64,000 nucleotides of DNA from Pseudomonas avellanae BPIC 631 (GCF_000444135.1 NZ_ATDK01000246.1:1-64000); one strand, 5' to 3'. Shown: positions 9,425 through 23,231, numbered from the stretch's first letter. Program-made: numbers and translations. Notes: generated from the letters alone by a model not told the origin.

Positions 9425-11278
9425 TCAGACCGCAACCAGAACGACGGCACCGAGTACCAGAACGGCACCCACGGCGATCGAGGCAGCATACCAACGCAGC
9501 TGGCCGGTCTCGGTACGGCTCATGGTGTCATGACCGCCTTTGACCAGACGTGGGATCAAGCCGATGGTGCGGTCGAACGGATCGCTACGCAGCACATGAC
9601 TGATCGCCAGATAGGGTTTGACGAACAGCTTGTCGTAGATCCAGTCGAAGCCCCAGGCCGCGAACCACCAGGCCGATAGGAAACGGCCCGGACCGCTGTT
9701 GGCGATAGCCGTCGCCAGACGACGCTTGCCGAGAAACAGCAACGCGGCCAGCAGAATACCGGCAAGGGCAATGGCACCCGAGGCGATTTCCAGGCTGTGC
9801 TTGGCTTCGCCACCGGCGTGCCCGACGCTTTGTGGCAGAACACCGGCCAGTGGCGGGGTGATCAGCGCACCGATGAACGTCGACAGCACAATCAGCACCG
9901 ACAGCGGCAACCAGTGGGCAATACCGTGACCGGCGTGCGCTTCGGTTTTGGCTTCACCGTGGAACGCAATGAAGATCAGGCGGAAGGTGTACAGCGAGGT
10001 CATGAATGCACCCGCCAGACCGGCATACAGCAAGCCGTTGTTACCGCTGGCAAACGCTTCCCAGAGGATCTCGTCCTTGGAATAGAAACCTGCAGTCAGC
10101 AACGGCAGGGCGGACAGAGCAGCACCACCGACGATGAAGCTGGCGTAGGCCAGAGGCAGTTTTTTCCACAGGCCGCCCATCTTGAAGATGTTCTGCTCGT
10201 GGTGGCAGGCAACGATGACCGCACCGGACGCAAGGAACAACAGAGCCTTGAAGAAAGCGTGAGTCATCAGGTGGAAGATCGCGCCTTCCCAGGCACCGAC
10301 GCCCAACGCCAGGAACATGTAACCGATCTGGCTCATGGTCGAGTAGGCGAGGATACGCTTGATATCGGTCTGTACCAGCGCTGCGAAACCTGCCAGCACC
10401 AGCGTGACGCCGCCCACGATGCCGACCAGGTGCAGAATGTCCGGTGCCAGCGCGAACAGTCCATGAGTCCGCGCGATCAGGTAGACGCCCGCGGTAACCA
10501 TGGTTGCTGCGTGGATCAGTGCCGAAACCGGGGTTGGACCGGCCATCGCGTCTGCCAGCCAGGTTTGCAGCGGCAACTGTGCAGATTTGCCGACAGCACC
10601 ACCGAGCAACATTAGCGTTGCCAGTACGATCCAGAAATCGCCGACCTTGAAGTGTTCCGGTGCCTTGACCAGCAGTTCCTGCACGTTGAGTGTGCCCAAC
10701 TGCTGGAACAGGATGAACAGGCCGATGGCCATGAACACGTCGCCGATTCGCGTCACGATAAACGCCTTGAGTGCTGCGTTACCGTTGTTGCGGTTGCTGT
10801 AATAGAAACCGATCAACAGGTAGCTGCACAGGCCCACGCCTTCCCAACCGAAGTAAAGGAACAGCAGGTTGTCGCCCAGAATCAGGAACAGCATGCTGGC
10901 AATGAACAGGTTGGTGTAAGCGAAGAAGCGCGAGTAACCGGCCTCGCCGCGCATGTACCAGGACGCAAACAGGTGGATCAGAAAGCCGACGCCAACCACC
11001 ACGCCCAGCATCGTGACGGACAAACCGTCCAGATACAGCGCAAAGTTGGGCTGGAAGCCATCAACGTCCATCCAGCGCCACAGCACTTGGGTGTAGTGAC
11101 CACCTTCTGGCGGCGCGACATTGAATTGCCAGATGACCCAGGCCGTGACGATGGCTGACAGGCCGATGGAACCGACGCCAATCAGCGCCGCTAGGTTTTC
11201 CGAGATGCGTCCGCGAGAGAACGACAGCAACAGAAAGCCGATGAGGGGGAATACGAAAGTCAGAAAGAGAAGATTCAT
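9425..11278 (-). CDS. nuoL: NADH-quinone oxidoreductase subunit L
   Basis: Distal proton-pumping subunit, 617 aa, with about 16 helices and the long lateral amphipathic helix near the C terminus that couples the antiporter-like subunits. Motifs seen are [26 protein letters not shown]-type [31 protein letters not shown] and [17 protein letters not shown]. The start overlaps the nuoK stop by 4 bp (ATGA), giving translational coupling. Confidence 0.97.
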   Translation of the reverse strand: MNLLFLTFVFPLIGFLLLSFSRGRISENLAALIGVGSIGLSAIVTAWVIWQFNVAPPEGGHYTQVLWRWMDVDGFQPNFALYLDGLSVTMLGVVVGVGFLIHLFASWYMRGEAGYSRFFAYTNLFIASMLFLILGDNLLFLYFGWEGVGLCSYLLIGFYYSNRNNGNAALKAFIVTRIGDVFMAIGLFILFQQLGTLNVQELLVKAPEHFKVGDFWIVLATLMLLGGAVGKSAQLPLQTWLADAMAGPTPVSALIHAATMVTAGVYLIARTHGLFALAPDILHLVGIVGGVTLVLAGFAALVQTDIKRILAYSTMSQIGYMFLALGVGAWEGAIFHLMTHAFFKALLFLASGAVIVACHHEQNIFKMGGLWKKLPLAYASFIVGGAALSALPLLTAGFYSKDEILWEAFASGNNGLLYAGLAGAFMTSLYTFRLIFIAFHGEAKTEAHAGHGIAHWLPLSVLIVLSTFIGALITPPLAGVLPQSVGHAGGEAKHSLEIASGAIALAGILLAALLFLGKRRLATAIANSGPGRFLSAWWFAAWGFDWIYDKLFVKPYLAISHVLRSDPFDRTIGLIPRLVKGGHDTMSRTETGQLRWYAASIAVGAVLVLGAVVLVAV

Positions 11279-11583
11279 CCGCGCATCTCGCTGGCAGCAT
11301 CGATATCGAGAGTGTGGAAGCGGCGATACAGTTGCATCAGGATCGCCAGGCCGATACTGGCCTCGGCTGCCGCAAGGCTGATCACCAGGATGAACATGAC
11401 CTGCCCATCCGGTTGCGCCCAGCGACTGCCGGCAACTACAAACGCCAGAGCAGCGGCGTTCATCATGATTTCCAGGCTCATCAACACAAAGAGAATGTTG
11501 CGGCGCACCATCAGGCCGACCAGACCCAGGCAGAACAGGACCCCGGCGACTGCCAGACCGTGTTCAAGAGGGATAGCATTCAT
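11275..11583 (-). CDS. nuoK: NADH-quinone oxidoreductase subunit K
   Basis: Small membrane subunit, 102 aa, three transmembrane helices, homologous to MrpC. The conserved Glu residues of helices 2 and 3 are seen in the stretches around [15 protein letters not shown] and [13 protein letters not shown]; they are part of the proton path. It overlaps both nuoJ and nuoL by 4 bp. Confidence 0.97.
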   Translation of the reverse strand: MNAIPLEHGLAVAGVLFCLGLVGLMVRRNILFVLMSLEIMMNAAALAFVVAGSRWAQPDGQVMFILVISLAAAEASIGLAILMQLYRRFHTLDIDAASEMRG

Positions 11584-12089
11584 TGGCTTGGCTCCTTGGC
11601 CTCGTTGCGGCCCAGATGGAATGCCGTGATGGCTGCAGCGAGCAGCAGCATCGAGGCGAGTTCCACCACCAGCAGATAAGGCCCGAACAGGCTGATGCCG
11701 ACCGCCTTGGCGTCGACCGTGGTGTGACCGATGGCAGCGCCGGTCGGATTGGCGAACAGTACGTACAGCAGCTCGGCCAGCAACAGCGTGCCGAGAATCA
11801 CCGGACCAATCCAGATGCCGGGTTTGAGCCAGGCGCGCTCCTGCTGAACCGAGGCTGGGCCCAGGTTCAGCATCATGACCACGAAGACGAACAGGACCAT
11901 GATCGCGCCGGCATAGGCGATCACTTCCAGTACCCCGGCAAATGGCGCGCCGAGGCTGAAAAAGGTCATGGCTACAGCGATCAGCGAAATGATCAGGTAG
12001 AGCAGGGCATGCACCGGATTGGTGTTGGTGATCACCCGCAGGGTGGACACGACAGCGATTCCGGATGCGAAGTAGAAAGCGAATTCCAT
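11580..12089 (-). CDS. nuoJ: NADH-quinone oxidoreductase subunit J
   Basis: Membrane subunit of complex I, 169 aa, five helices, including the conserved third helix ([21 protein letters not shown]) that rotates during turnover. I start at the ATG at 12089, 10 bp from the nuoI stop; the open frame reaches 12140 but the extra 17 residues are not hydrophobic and overlap nuoI. It overlaps nuoK by 4 bp. Confidence 0.96.
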   Translation of the reverse strand: MEFAFYFASGIAVVSTLRVITNTNPVHALLYLIISLIAVAMTFFSLGAPFAGVLEVIAYAGAIMVLFVFVVMMLNLGPASVQQERAWLKPGIWIGPVILGTLLLAELLYVLFANPTGAAIGHTTVDAKAVGISLFGPYLLVVELASMLLLAAAITAFHLGRNEAKEPSQ

Positions 12090-12099
12090 CTTTACTTCC

Positions 12100-12648
12100 T
12101 TAAGGCAGCAAGCTCTTGACGTTGATCGGCTCGGCTTCATTCTGTGCGGCGCCCTTGGGCTTGCCGCCGATGGCCATACCGGCCACGCGATAGAAGTTGT
12201 AGTCAGGGTTCTTGCCGGGACCGGAGATCAGCAGATCTTCCTTCTCGTACACCAGATCCTGACGCTTGAAGTCGGCCATCTCAAAGTCCGGCGTAAGCTG
12301 GATTGCGGTAGTCGGGCAGGCTTCTTCGCACAGGCCACAGAAAATGCAGCGCGAGAAGTTGATACGGAAAAAGTCCGGATACCAGCGCCCGTCCTCTGTC
12401 TCGGCCTTTTGCAGTGAAATACAACCCACCGGGCAGGCCACGGCGCACAGGTTGCAGGCCACGCAGCGTTCTTCGCCATCAGGGTCGCGGGTCAGAACGA
12501 TACGGCCACGATAACGTGGTGGCAGGTAGACCTGTTCTTCGGGGTATTGCAGGGTGTCGCGTTTGCGGAAGCCGTGACCGAACACCATCACCATGCTGCG
12601 CAACTGGGTACCAGTACCCTTAACGATGTCGCCAATATATTTGAACAT
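12100..12648 (-). CDS. nuoI: NADH-quinone oxidoreductase subunit I (ferredoxin-type)
   Basis: Peripheral-arm subunit of 182 aa carrying clusters N6a and N6b. Two ferredoxin motifs are complete: Cys62-x2-Cys65-x2-Cys68-x3-Cys72 ([12 protein letters not shown]) and Cys101-x2-Cys104-x2-Cys107-x3-Cys111 ([12 protein letters not shown]). It passes electrons from NuoG towards NuoB. It lies 11 bp after nuoH. Confidence 0.98.
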   Translation of the reverse strand: MFKYIGDIVKGTGTQLRSMVMVFGHGFRKRDTLQYPEEQVYLPPRYRGRIVLTRDPDGEERCVACNLCAVACPVGCISLQKAETEDGRWYPDFFRINFSRCIFCGLCEEACPTTAIQLTPDFEMADFKRQDLVYEKEDLLISGPGKNPDYNFYRVAGMAIGGKPKGAAQNEAEPINVKSLLP

Positions 12649-12659
12649 GGGTCAAATCC

Positions 12660-13667
12660 TCACTGAACCGAGCCTGCCGGCGTGTTCAACAACACAATCG
12701 CAGCAGTCACCAGCAAATTGATCAGGGTCAGCGGCAGACAGAACTTCCAGCTGAAATCCATGACCTGGTCATAGCGCGGGCGCGGAATGGAAGCGCGCAG
12801 CAAAATGAACAGCATGATGAAGAACGCGGTTTTCAAGGCGAACCAGAAGAACGCAAGCGATGGCAGAATATCGAACGGACCATGCCAGCCACCGAAGAAC
12901 AGCGTGACCAGCAGCGCCGAGATCAGGATGATCCCGATGTACTCGCCCACGAAGAACATGCCCCATTTCATGCCGGCATATTCAATGTGGTAGCCATCAG
13001 CCAGTTCCTGCTCGGCTTCCGGTTGGTCGAACGGGTGACGGTGAGTCACCGCGACGCCTGCGATTAAGAAGGTACAGAAGCCGAAGAACTGCGGAATGAT
13101 GAACCACAGGTTCTGCGCCTGATACTCAACGATGTCGCGCATGTTGAACGAGCCGACCTGAACCACAATGCCCATCAGCGCCAGGCCCATGAACACTTCG
13201 TAGGACACGGTTTGCGCCGAGGCGCGCAAGCTGCCCAGCAGGGCAAACTTGTTGTTGCTCGACCAGCCCGCGAACAGTACGGCATACACCGACAGACCGG
13301 CCATGGCGAAGAAGAACAGCAGGCCGATGTTCAGGTCCGCCACGCCCCAGGTCGGGGTGATCGGGATGACCGCAAAGGGAATCAGCAAGGCGCTCATGGC
13401 CACGACCGGTGCCAGGGTGAAGATCACTTTGTCGGCAAACGGCGGGTTCCAGTCTTCCTTGAAGAACATTTTCAACATGTCAGCTGCGATCTGGAACATG
13501 CCGAACGGGCCGACGCGGTTCGGACCATAACGGTCCTGCCACCAGCCCAGCAGACGACGTTCCACAAAGCTCAGCAGCGCGCCGCAGACCACAACGGCCA
13601 GCAGCACGACAATGGCTTTGACGGCCGCAATGATTGCGTCGATCACATCAGGGGTAAACCAGGTCAT
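12660..13667 (-). CDS. nuoH: NADH-quinone oxidoreductase subunit H
   Basis: Membrane subunit at the foot of the peripheral arm forming part of the quinone chamber; 335 aa, eight helices. Seen are [21 protein letters not shown], the [17 protein letters not shown] loop rich in conserved acids, and [13 protein letters not shown]. It overlaps nuoG by 4 bp. Confidence 0.97.
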   Translation of the reverse strand: MTWFTPDVIDAIIAAVKAIVVLLAVVVCGALLSFVERRLLGWWQDRYGPNRVGPFGMFQIAADMLKMFFKEDWNPPFADKVIFTLAPVVAMSALLIPFAVIPITPTWGVADLNIGLLFFFAMAGLSVYAVLFAGWSSNNKFALLGSLRASAQTVSYEVFMGLALMGIVVQVGSFNMRDIVEYQAQNLWFIIPQFFGFCTFLIAGVAVTHRHPFDQPEAEQELADGYHIEYAGMKWGMFFVGEYIGIILISALLVTLFFGGWHGPFDILPSLAFFWFALKTAFFIMLFILLRASIPRPRYDQVMDFSWKFCLPLTLINLLVTAAIVLLNTPAGSVQ

Positions 13668-16381
13668 TGCGCTGCCTCCTGCAGACCGTCAACGGATTTG
13701 CCGAAGAGTGCTGGCGAAATGCCCGGCAACCCGACTGGCAATGCCACCAGACCCGAACCCAGCTCTTCGTTGATGCGCAGTGGCAGTGTCAGCGATTGGC
13801 CCGCAATGCTCAGGGAGAGCAGGGCACCTTCGTTGACGCCCAGACGATCGGCTTCGGACTTGGCCAGTGCCACGTAAGGCTGCGGAATGCGCTCCTGAAC
13901 CGGCGCGGCCAGGGACGAGGTTTCGTCGCTGCCGAACAGGTGGAAGAACGGCACGACCTGCCAGGTACCGCGCTCCGGAGAGAACGCGCGTGGCACGCTG
14001 GAGAACCACGAGAGGCCATCGCCCTGGCTTTCGATCAGGCGTGTGCCCGGATCGCCAGCGCGCAGATGACCACCGACTTCGTCCTGGAACTTGTTCCAGG
14101 CCTGCGGCGAGTTCCAGCCCGGAGACCAGGCGAATGGTACTTGCTGGCGCGGTTCGGCCGACCCCGAATACCCTTCCATCGAGAAAGAGAATGCGGTGTC
14201 GTTGTCTTGCGAGGTGCGAGGCTCATGCACGCTGATGTTAGCGCGCATGGCCGTACGACCGCTGTAACGCAGCGGTTCTCGAGCCAGCTTCAGGCCCTTG
14301 ATACGGAACGAGGCAGACGGTGCAGCGTTGACGATACCGGCCAGTTGCGCAGTGCTGCCAGCACAGGCTTCGGTGACGTGATCGAGTTGCGTCCAGTCAA
14401 CCGGCTTGTTCAGCAAGGTCGCGCGCAGGGCGTGCAGCCAGCGCCAGCCTTCGTGAACCAGAATGCTGGCATCCAGGTAGGTCGGATCGAACACCTGGAA
14501 GAAGCGCTGGGCGCGGCCTTCCTGGCTTACCAGCGTGCCATCGCCTTCAGCGAAGCTGGCAGCCGGCAGAACCAGGTGCGCACGATCACTGGTCGGGGTT
14601 TTCTGATGGTCGGCGACGATCACGACTTTGGCCGCGCTCAGCGCAGCGTCGACGATTTTGGCGTCTACACGGCGATACAGATCGTTTTCCAGCACTACGA
14701 TGGCGTCGGCCTGACCTGAAATCACTGCTTGCAGGGCGGCATCGACAGAGTCGCCACCGAACATTGCCAGCCCCATGCTGTTGGCTTCCGGGACGATCAG
14801 GCTGATGGAACCTTGCTTGTCGCGGAGCTTCAAGGCCTTGGCAATGTTTGCCGCCGCTTCGATCAGCGCTGTCGAACCCAGCGAACTGCCGGAAATGATC
14901 AGCGGACGTTTGGCAGCAAGCAGGGCATTGGCAATACGCTGCGCCAGTTCCAGCGCCTCGCTGTCCAGGCCTTCGACGGCCGGTGCGCTGGCATCCAGTG
15001 CGTGGGCAACCGCAAAGCCGATGCGCGCGAGGTCATCCGGCGCGGCGTGGACACATTCTTCTGCGATGTCGTCGAGTCGGGTTTCAGCCAGGCTTGCGAT
15101 GAACAGCGGGTTCAGTTCGTGCTGACCGATGTTCTTAACGGCAGCATCGAGCCACGGCTGGACTTTCATCGCCGCCGCCATGTCTTCTGCCTTGCCCTTG
15201 ACCGCCTGACGCAAGCCAAGCGCCATGCGCGCTGCGGTCTGGGTCAGGTCTTCGCCGAGGACGAAAATGGCGTCGTGATCTTCGATGTCACGCAGGGTCG
15301 GAATCGGCAGCGGGCTGTCGTTGAGCACCTTGAGGATCAGGCGCACACGTTCCAGCTCACCCGCTTCGATGCCGCTGTAGAAGTGTTCGGCACCGACCAG
15401 TTCACGCAGTGCGTAGTTGCTTTCCAGGCTGGCGCGAGGCGAGCCGATGCCGACAATGTTACGACCGCGCAACAGGTCTGCAGCCTTGTCCAGGGCTTCA
15501 TCCAGGCTCAGTTTGACCTGGCCGTCGGCCAGCAGCGGCTGACGTGGACGGTCGGTGCGGTTGACATAGCCATAGCCAAAACGGCCACGGTCGCACAGGA
15601 AGTACTGGTTGACCGAACCGTTGTAGCGGTTTTCGATGCGGCGCAGTTCACCGTAACGTTCGCCCGGGCTGATGTTGCAGCCGCTGGAGCAGCCGTGGCA
15701 GATGCTCGGTGAAAACTGCATGTCCCACTTGCGGTTGTAGCGCTCGGAGTGAGTCTTGTCGGTGAACACACCGGTCGGACAGACCTCGGTGAGGTTGCCG
15801 GAAAACTCGCTTTCCAGCGTGCCGTCTTCGACGCGGCCGAAGTACACGTTGTCGTGCGCGCCGTAAACGCCCAGATCGGTGCCGCCAGCGTAGTCTTTAT
15901 AGAAGCGCACACAGCGATAACAGGCGATGCAGCGGTTCATCTCGTGCGCGATGAACGGACCCAGTTCCTGATTCTGGTGGGTACGCTTGGTGAAGCGATA
16001 ACGGCGCTCGTTGTGGCCGGTCATCACAGTCATGTCTTGCAGATGGCAGTGACCGCCTTCCTCACAGACCGGGCAGTCGTGCGGGTGGTTGGTCATCAGC
16101 CATTCGACGACACTGGCACGGAAGGCCTTGGATTCATCATCTTCGATGGAGATCCAGGTGTTGTCGGTGGCTGGCGTCATGCAGGACATGACGATACGAC
16201 CACGGGTATCGTTCTCGTCGGTGTACTGCTTGACCGCGCACTGGCGACAGGCGCCAACGCTGCCAAGGGCGGGGTGCCAGCAGAAATAAGGGATGTCGAG
16301 GCCCAGCGACAGACATGCCTGTAACAGGTTGTCTGCGCCATCGACTTCGAGCGCTTTGCCGTCTACGTGGATAGTAGCCAT
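13664..16381 (-). CDS. nuoG: NADH-quinone oxidoreductase subunit G
   Basis: Largest subunit, 905 aa, carrying the N1b [2Fe-2S] and N4, N5 and N7 [4Fe-4S] clusters. The N-terminal plant-type ferredoxin domain has C-x10-C-x2-C ([16 protein letters not shown]); then [14 protein letters not shown] and [17 protein letters not shown]; then a CHGCSSGCN...FLCDRGRFG molybdopterin-like entry, which includes the extra N7 site found in E. coli-type enzymes. The rest is a cofactor-free molybdopterin oxidoreductase fold. An unusually long spacer (137 bp) containing a GC-rich stem-loop separates it from nuoF. Confidence 0.97.
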   Translation of the reverse strand: MATIHVDGKALEVDGADNLLQACLSLGLDIPYFCWHPALGSVGACRQCAVKQYTDENDTRGRIVMSCMTPATDNTWISIEDDESKAFRASVVEWLMTNHPHDCPVCEEGGHCHLQDMTVMTGHNERRYRFTKRTHQNQELGPFIAHEMNRCIACYRCVRFYKDYAGGTDLGVYGAHDNVYFGRVEDGTLESEFSGNLTEVCPTGVFTDKTHSERYNRKWDMQFSPSICHGCSSGCNISPGERYGELRRIENRYNGSVNQYFLCDRGRFGYGYVNRTDRPRQPLLADGQVKLSLDEALDKAADLLRGRNIVGIGSPRASLESNYALRELVGAEHFYSGIEAGELERVRLILKVLNDSPLPIPTLRDIEDHDAIFVLGEDLTQTAARMALGLRQAVKGKAEDMAAAMKVQPWLDAAVKNIGQHELNPLFIASLAETRLDDIAEECVHAAPDDLARIGFAVAHALDASAPAVEGLDSEALELAQRIANALLAAKRPLIISGSSLGSTALIEAAANIAKALKLRDKQGSISLIVPEANSMGLAMFGGDSVDAALQAVISGQADAIVVLENDLYRRVDAKIVDAALSAAKVVIVADHQKTPTSDRAHLVLPAASFAEGDGTLVSQEGRAQRFFQVFDPTYLDASILVHEGWRWLHALRATLLNKPVDWTQLDHVTEACAGSTAQLAGIVNAAPSASFRIKGLKLAREPLRYSGRTAMRANISVHEPRTSQDNDTAFSFSMEGYSGSAEPRQQVPFAWSPGWNSPQAWNKFQDEVGGHLRAGDPGTRLIESQGDGLSWFSSVPRAFSPERGTWQVVPFFHLFGSDETSSLAAPVQERIPQPYVALAKSEADRLGVNEGALLSLSIAGQSLTLPLRINEELGSGLVALPVGLPGISPALFGKSVDGLQEAAQ

Positions 16382-16518
16382 GGTTCAAAGGTCTTCGTTG
16401 GCCCGTTGTCAGCGGGCGTGGCTAATGGAATCTCGGTAGTACCCGTATCGTTCAGCCCGCGAGGGCGTCAGCAGGTACGAGGACGGCGGCCCGAACAGCC
16501 GCCGACCGGTGTGTCTTG
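16382..16518 (-). other. nuoF-nuoG intercistronic spacer with stem-loop
   Basis: This is the longest gap inside the nuo operon; most neighbours overlap or are under 40 bp apart. It contains a 7-bp GC stem, CGGCGGC (16484-16490) / GCCGCCG (16498-16504), with a 7-base loop and no T run. It could stabilise or process the mRNA; no open frame is seen. Confidence 0.5.
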
Positions 16519-17877
16519 TTATGCGCCGACCACGGTCGGACTTTTACCCGGAACAAGCGTGGCTGCGCTGGCGGGCGCAATACCGGCTTCGAACTCCGAA
16601 CGGAAATACTTGATCGCACTGCCCAACGGCTCAACGGCACCTGGTGCATGAGCACAGAACGTCTTGCCAGGGCCAAGGAAGTTGACCAGGCCCAGCAGGG
16701 TGTCGATATCACCCGGCTGGCCATGACCGTTCTCGATGGCACGCAGTATTTTCACGCTCCATGGCAGGCCATCGCGACATGGGGTGCAGAAGCCACAGGA
16801 CTCCTGAGCGAAGAACTCTTCCATGTTGCGCAGCAGCGATACCATGTTGACCGAGTCGTCGACGGCCATTGCCAGGCCTGTGCCCATCCGGGTGCCAACC
16901 TTGGCGATACCGCCTGCGTACATCTGCGCGTCCAGATGCTCCGGCAGCAGGAAACCAGTCCCTGCACCGCCGGGCTGCCAGCACTTGAGCGTGAAGCCGT
17001 CGCGCATGCCGCCGGCATAGTCTTCGAACAATTCGCGAGCCTGAACACCAAACGGCAGCTCCCACAGGCCAGGGTTTTTAACCTTACCGGAGAAGCCCAT
17101 CAGCTTGGTGCCGTGATCTTCACTGCCTTCGCGCGCCAGCGATTTGTACCAGTCGTTGCCGTTGTTGACGATGGCTGGCACGTTGCACAGGGTTTCGACG
17201 TTGTTGACACAGGTCGGCTTGCCCCAGACGCCTACCGCAGCAGGGAAGGGCGGCTTGGAGCGCGGGTTGGCGCGGCGACCTTCCAGCGAGTTGATCAGTG
17301 CGGTTTCTTCACCGCAAATGTAACGACCGGCGCCGGTGTGCACGAACAGCTCGAAATCGAAGCCGGTGCCAAGAATGTTCTTGCCCAGCAAACCTGCAGC
17401 CTTGGCTTCGGCCACGGCGCGGTTCAAGTGCTTCGCAGCCGTCACGTATTCGCCACGCAGAAAGATGTAGCCGCGATAGGCCTTCAAGGCGCGGGCGCTG
17501 ATCAGCATGCCCTCGACCAGCAGATGGGGCAGTTGCTCCATCAGCATGCGGTCTTTCCAGGTGTTGGGCTCCATCTCGTCCGCGTTGCACAGCAGGTAGC
17601 GGATGTTCATGGATTCGTCTTTGGGCATCAGGCCCCACTTCACGCCAGTGGGGAAGCCCGCACCGCCGCGACCCTTGAGGCCGGAGTCCTTGACCGACTG
17701 AACGATATCGTCAGGCGCCTGCTGAGTCAGCGCCTTGCGCGCCGCCGCATAGCCGTCTTTGGTCTGGTACTCGTCGAGCCAGACCGGCTCGCCGTCATCG
17801 CGCAGACGCCAGGTCAGCGGATGGGTTTCTGCCGTGCGCGCAATGCGGTTGGCAGGGCCGAAGGACGTGATGGTCAT
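16519..17877 (-). CDS. nuoF: NADH-quinone oxidoreductase subunit F
   Basis: NADH- and FMN-binding subunit, 452 aa, the electron entry point. The Gly-rich NADH motif [14 protein letters not shown] (about residues 68-81), the FMN region [19 protein letters not shown] and the N3 [4Fe-4S] motif [12 protein letters not shown] with a later Cys (FCAHAPGA) are present. It overlaps nuoE by 4 bp. Confidence 0.98.
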   Translation of the reverse strand: MTITSFGPANRIARTAETHPLTWRLRDDGEPVWLDEYQTKDGYAAARKALTQQAPDDIVQSVKDSGLKGRGGAGFPTGVKWGLMPKDESMNIRYLLCNADEMEPNTWKDRMLMEQLPHLLVEGMLISARALKAYRGYIFLRGEYVTAAKHLNRAVAEAKAAGLLGKNILGTGFDFELFVHTGAGRYICGEETALINSLEGRRANPRSKPPFPAAVGVWGKPTCVNNVETLCNVPAIVNNGNDWYKSLAREGSEDHGTKLMGFSGKVKNPGLWELPFGVQARELFEDYAGGMRDGFTLKCWQPGGAGTGFLLPEHLDAQMYAGGIAKVGTRMGTGLAMAVDDSVNMVSLLRNMEEFFAQESCGFCTPCRDGLPWSVKILRAIENGHGQPGDIDTLLGLVNFLGPGKTFCAHAPGAVEPLGSAIKYFRSEFEAGIAPASAATLVPGKSPTVVGA

Positions 17878-18371
17878 AGGTAACCCTCCAGCATCTTGGC
17901 AACGGTAGCAGGCTGTACATCGCCGAAAGTGTCGTCATCGACCATTACGGCCGGGGCTTTGTCGCAGTTGCCCAGGCAGCAGACCGGCAGCAACGTGAAA
18001 CGACCGTCAGCGGTGGTTTGCCCCAGGCCGATGCCCAGCGAGGTCTTGATCTCGTCCACCACGTTTTCGTGGCCGCCAATGAAGCACACCATGCTATTGC
18101 AGACGCGAATGATGTGCCGCCCAACAGGTTGGCGGAAGATCTGACTATAGAAGGTGGCAACGCCTTCGACGTCGCTGGCAGGTATGCCCAGCATATCGCC
18201 AATGGCGTAGATGGCGCCGTCGGGCACCCAGCCACGTTCCTTCTGAACGATTTTCAGGGCTTCGATGGACGCCGCACGCGGGTCCTCGTAGTGGTGCAAC
18301 TCGTGCTCGATGGCCGAGCGCTCGGTTTCGCTCAAGACGAAACGGTCAGTCTGAATCAGCGGGCTATTCAT
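17874..18371 (-). CDS. nuoE: NADH-quinone oxidoreductase subunit E
   Basis: Peripheral-arm subunit of 165 aa with a thioredoxin-like fold binding the N1a [2Fe-2S] cluster: C-x4-C (CNSMVC) and C-x3-C (CLGNC) are both present in the C-terminal half. It lies 2 bp after nuoCD and overlaps nuoF by 4 bp. Confidence 0.97.
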   Translation of the reverse strand: MNSPLIQTDRFVLSETERSAIEHELHHYEDPRAASIEALKIVQKERGWVPDGAIYAIGDMLGIPASDVEGVATFYSQIFRQPVGRHIIRVCNSMVCFIGGHENVVDEIKTSLGIGLGQTTADGRFTLLPVCCLGNCDKAPAVMVDDDTFGDVQPATVAKMLEGYL

Positions 18372-18373
18372 GC

Positions 18374-20164
<1,791 letters not shown>

Positions 20165-20229
20165 TCACTTCGGTCAACGTACAGAATCAACCCCGGTTCC
20201 TGTCTTTTTTATAAGAAGAACGGGCTGTA

Positions 20230-20904
20230 TCAGACTTCGTCGGGGCTGCGCAGGTTGGTCACCTGAATACGCTGTTCGCGGCGCTGTTCCTTTTGCGAAG
20301 GCATCTCGGCGCGGTACACGCCCTGATCGCCGACGACCCAGGAAAGAGGGCGACGCTCCTTGCCGATGGATTCCTGTAGCAGCATCAGGCCTTGCAGAAA
20401 AGCTTCGGGGCGGGGCGGGCAGCCGGGCACGTAGACATCCACGGGAAGGAATTTGTCCACCCCCTGGACCACTGAGTAGATGTCGTACATGCCACCGGAG
20501 TTGGCACACGAACCCATGGAAATGACCCACTTGGGTTCGAGCATTTGCTCGTAGAGACGCTGGATGATCGGCGCCATCTTGATGAAGCAGGTACCGGCGA
20601 TAACCATGAAATCCGCCTGCCGCGGCGATGCCCTGATGACTTCGGCGCCAAAGCGCGCGATGTCATGGGGCGCCGTGAAGGCGGTGGTCATTTCTACATA
20701 GCAGCACGACAGGCCGAAGTTGTAGGGCCACAGGGAGTTTTTACGCCCCCAGTTGACCGCACCATTCAGCACGTCTTCCAGCTTGCCCATGTAGATGTTT
20801 TTGTGGACTTGATCTTCTAACGGATCGGAAACGGTTTCCCGCTTGCCGATGGGGTACTGCTCGTTAGGAGCGTCCGGGTCGATCCTGGTGAGATTATATT
20901 GCAT
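20230..20904 (-). CDS. nuoB: NADH-quinone oxidoreductase subunit B
   Basis: Peripheral-arm subunit of 224 aa holding the terminal N2 [4Fe-4S] cluster that reduces quinone. The adjacent cysteines of GLSCCYVEM, the Cys of GSCANSGG and that of VPGCPPRPE supply the ligands. I start at the ATG at 20904 ([11 protein letters not shown]), the usual Pseudomonas N terminus, not the TTG two codons upstream. It follows nuoA by 10 bp. Confidence 0.98.
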   Translation of the reverse strand: MQYNLTRIDPDAPNEQYPIGKRETVSDPLEDQVHKNIYMGKLEDVLNGAVNWGRKNSLWPYNFGLSCCYVEMTTAFTAPHDIARFGAEVIRASPRQADFMVIAGTCFIKMAPIIQRLYEQMLEPKWVISMGSCANSGGMYDIYSVVQGVDKFLPVDVYVPGCPPRPEAFLQGLMLLQESIGKERRPLSWVVGDQGVYRAEMPSQKEQRREQRIQVTNLRSPDEV

Positions 20905-20914
20905 CGCCAAAGCC

Positions 20915-21328
20915 TCATTGTTTCAGCTTCGCTTGCCGATTACGGCGACCTTCAGGAGCCCAGTCAAGAGCGCCAACCCGCCATAGGTAGACAAGACCTG
21001 CCAACAGAATTGCTATGAAAACGAGAGCTTCGACGAATCCGGTCCAGCCGCTTTCGCGGACGGACACAGACCAGGCAAAGAGAAAAAGGGCTTCGATGTC
21101 AAAGATCACGAAAAGCATCGCGACCAGATAGAATTTTGCGGAGAGCCGCAGACGCGCACTGCCGGTGGGCAGCATGCCGGATTCGAAAGGTTCGTTCTTG
21201 CTGCGGCCCCAAGCCTTGCTGCCGAGCAGGCTGGACAGGCCGAGCATGAAGGCGCAAAGGCCGACAACACCCAAAAGGAAAATGGCGAAGCCCCAATTAT
21301 GGGCAATCAGACCTGTCGATTCGGGCAT
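20915..21328 (-). CDS. nuoA: NADH-quinone oxidoreductase subunit A
   Basis: First gene of the complex I operon; 137 aa with three transmembrane helices and the conserved loop around [24 protein letters not shown], whose acidic residues contact NuoH and the quinone tunnel. The promoter must lie in the intergenic region to its right (21329-21802), which also holds a Fur-box-like palindrome. Confidence 0.96.
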
Positions 21329-21584
21329 GCTGGCAGTCCTTATTAGAGAGCAAAGGTCTCTGTGCTTGATAAAGAGTCGAGGCAGTGACGAAATGTCGCA
21401 GTGCGGTCAACAAATTGATTTTATGTGCAAACAGTTGGCAAGTAAATTTTCTACATCAAATTTATTCAAGGAATTAATCGCAGGTCGGCCCTTCAAGCCT
21501 CTGCAGAGCCTGTGGGGCGGGCATTAGCAGGGTTTTCGTTAATTATGTTTCTGGAACACGAAAATGGCCTAAAGGTAATTTGAA

Positions 21585-21599
21585 TGATAATTGATATCA
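21585..21599. promoter_or_regulatory. Fur-box-like palindrome
   Basis: TGATAATTGATATCA matches 12 of the 14 specified positions of the 7-1-7 Fur consensus TGATAAT-N-ATTATCA (7/7 left arm, 5/7 right arm). It lies 257 bp before nuoA and about 150 bp before a strong bidirectional terminator. It could control a small RNA on the plus strand or, less likely, the nuo operon. Confidence 0.5.
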
Positions 21600-21746
21600 T
21601 TTGAGCGCCTTTAATAGTTCTTCACGGGAGGGTAGGGCCCTAGTTACAGGCTGCGTTACAAGTGACGACCGTTTAATCATGCGTCATTTGTAGCATCCGG
21701 AAGCGAACTCCGGGTTGTCTGAAATCAATACAGGCAATATCCGACA

Positions 21747-21783
21747 CAAAAAACAGACCGCCCCTACGGACGGTCTGTTTTTT
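21747..21783. terminator. Bidirectional terminator after aceA
   Basis: An 8-bp stem ACAGACCG (21753-21760) / CGGTCTGT (21771-21778) with a 10-base loop is flanked by A6 and T6 runs. It ends aceA on the minus strand about 20 bp after the stop and would also stop any plus-strand transcript from the Fur-like site. Confidence 0.85.
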
Positions 21784-21802
21784 CAACGCATTGCGCGGCG
21801 TG

Positions 21803-23128
21803 TCAGTGGAATTGCTCTTCTTCTGTGGAGCCGGTCAGTGCAGTGACCGATGACACGCCGCCCTGGATTACGGTGGTCATGTCATCGAAATAACCGGTGC
21901 CCACTTCCTGCTGGTGGGCCACAAAGGTGTAGCCTTTGGCCGCGTCGGCGAACTCCTGTTCCTGCAGCTTCACGTACGCCGTCATGTCGTTGCGGGCGTA
22001 GTCATGCGCCAGGTTGAACATGCTGTGCCACATGTTGTGGATGCCTGCCAGGGTGATGAACTGGTGCTTGTAACCCATGGCCGAAAGCTCGCGCTGAAAT
22101 TTGGCGATGGTCGCGTCATCGAGGTTTTTCTTCCAGTTGAAGGAGGGCGAACAGTTGTAGGAGAGCAATTGATCCGGGTACTCCTTCTTGATCGCCTCGG
22201 CGAAGCGACGTGCCTCGTCCAGGTCCGGCTTGGCGGTTTCACACCAGATCAGGTCGGCATAAGGCGCATAGGCCAGGCCGCGAGAAATCGCCTGATCCAG
22301 GCCCGCGCGGACCTTGTAGAAACCTTCATGAGTGCGCTCGCCGGTCACGAACGCCTTGTCGTAGGGGTCGCAGTCAGAGGTCAGCAGGTCTGCCGCATTG
22401 GCGTCGGTGCGCGCCAGAATAATCGTAGGTACGCCGGCGACATCGGCTGCCAGGCGCGCAGCCACCAGTTTCTGGATCGCTTCCTGAGTCGGAACCAGCA
22501 CCTTGCCACCCATGTGCCCGCATTTCTTCACCGATGCCAGTTGATCTTCGAAGTGCACACCCGCAGCACCGGCCTCGATCATGTTTTTCATCAGTTCGTA
22601 CGCATTCAGCACGCCACCAAAGCCCGCCTCGGCATCCGCCACGATAGGCGCGAAATAGTCGATGTAGCCTTCGTCGCCCGGCGTTTTACCGGCTTTCCAT
22701 TGAATCTGGTCAGCACGTCGGAACGAGTTGTTGATGCGCTTGACCACTGTCGGCACCGAGTCGACCGGGTACAGCGACTGATCCGGGTACATGGATTCGG
22801 CAGAGTTGTTGTCGGCAGCCACTTGCCAGCCGGAAAGGTAAATCGCCTGAATGCCGGCCTTGACCTGCTGCACGGCCTGACCACCGGTCAGAGCGCCCAT
22901 GCAGTTGACGAAGTCCTTGTCTGGCCGAAAAGAGGGCCTGGCACCCTGGGTCACCAGATTCCACAGTTTGTCAGCGCCCAGTCTTGCGAAGGTGTGCTCG
23001 GGTTGAACCGAGCCCCGCAATCGGACCACATCGGCTGCAGAGTAAGTACGGGTGACGTTTTTCCAGCGCGGATTTTCGGCCCAGTCTTTTTCGAGAGCCG
23101 CTATTTGTTGTTCGCGTGTCAGTGCCAT
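21803..23128 (-). CDS. aceA: Isocitrate lyase
   Basis: Cleaves isocitrate to glyoxylate and succinate, the first glyoxylate-shunt step; cytoplasmic. 441 aa, class I enzyme. The catalytic signature [10 protein letters not shown] (Lys201-Cys203-His205), the metal-binding region ([10 protein letters not shown]) and the late [10 protein letters not shown] motif are all present. It competes for isocitrate with the NADP-isocitrate dehydrogenase encoded 7 kb away in this window. It is monocistronic, with its own terminator. Confidence 0.97.
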   Translation of the reverse strand: MALTREQQIAALEKDWAENPRWKNVTRTYSAADVVRLRGSVQPEHTFARLGADKLWNLVTQGARPSFRPDKDFVNCMGALTGGQAVQQVKAGIQAIYLSGWQVAADNNSAESMYPDQSLYPVDSVPTVVKRINNSFRRADQIQWKAGKTPGDEGYIDYFAPIVADAEAGFGGVLNAYELMKNMIEAGAAGVHFEDQLASVKKCGHMGGKVLVPTQEAIQKLVAARLAADVAGVPTIILARTDANAADLLTSDCDPYDKAFVTGERTHEGFYKVRAGLDQAISRGLAYAPYADLIWCETAKPDLDEARRFAEAIKKEYPDQLLSYNCSPSFNWKKNLDDATIAKFQRELSAMGYKHQFITLAGIHNMWHSMFNLAHDYARNDMTAYVKLQEQEFADAAKGYTFVAHQQEVGTGYFDDMTTVIQGGVSSVTALTGSTEEEQFH

Positions 23129-23231
23129 TTGGATACCCCAAGAAGTAGGTCTTGATCAGAAGTCCTGCTCCGCCAAAAAGCCTCGTTTACCGAAGGCACT
23201 GTAGATGGCTGCTCGCTGCTCGGAGAGCGAC

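Larger units (their letters stand above)
21329..21802. other. nuoA upstream region (nuo promoter, Fur-like site, terminator)
   Basis: This 474-bp region carries the leader and promoter of the nuo operon (minus), an AT-rich stretch with a Fur-like palindrome at 21585-21599, and the aceA terminator at 21747-21783. No convincing open frame is present. The segment between the Fur-like site and the terminator could encode a small plus-strand RNA of about 160 nt; see findings. Confidence 0.5.
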
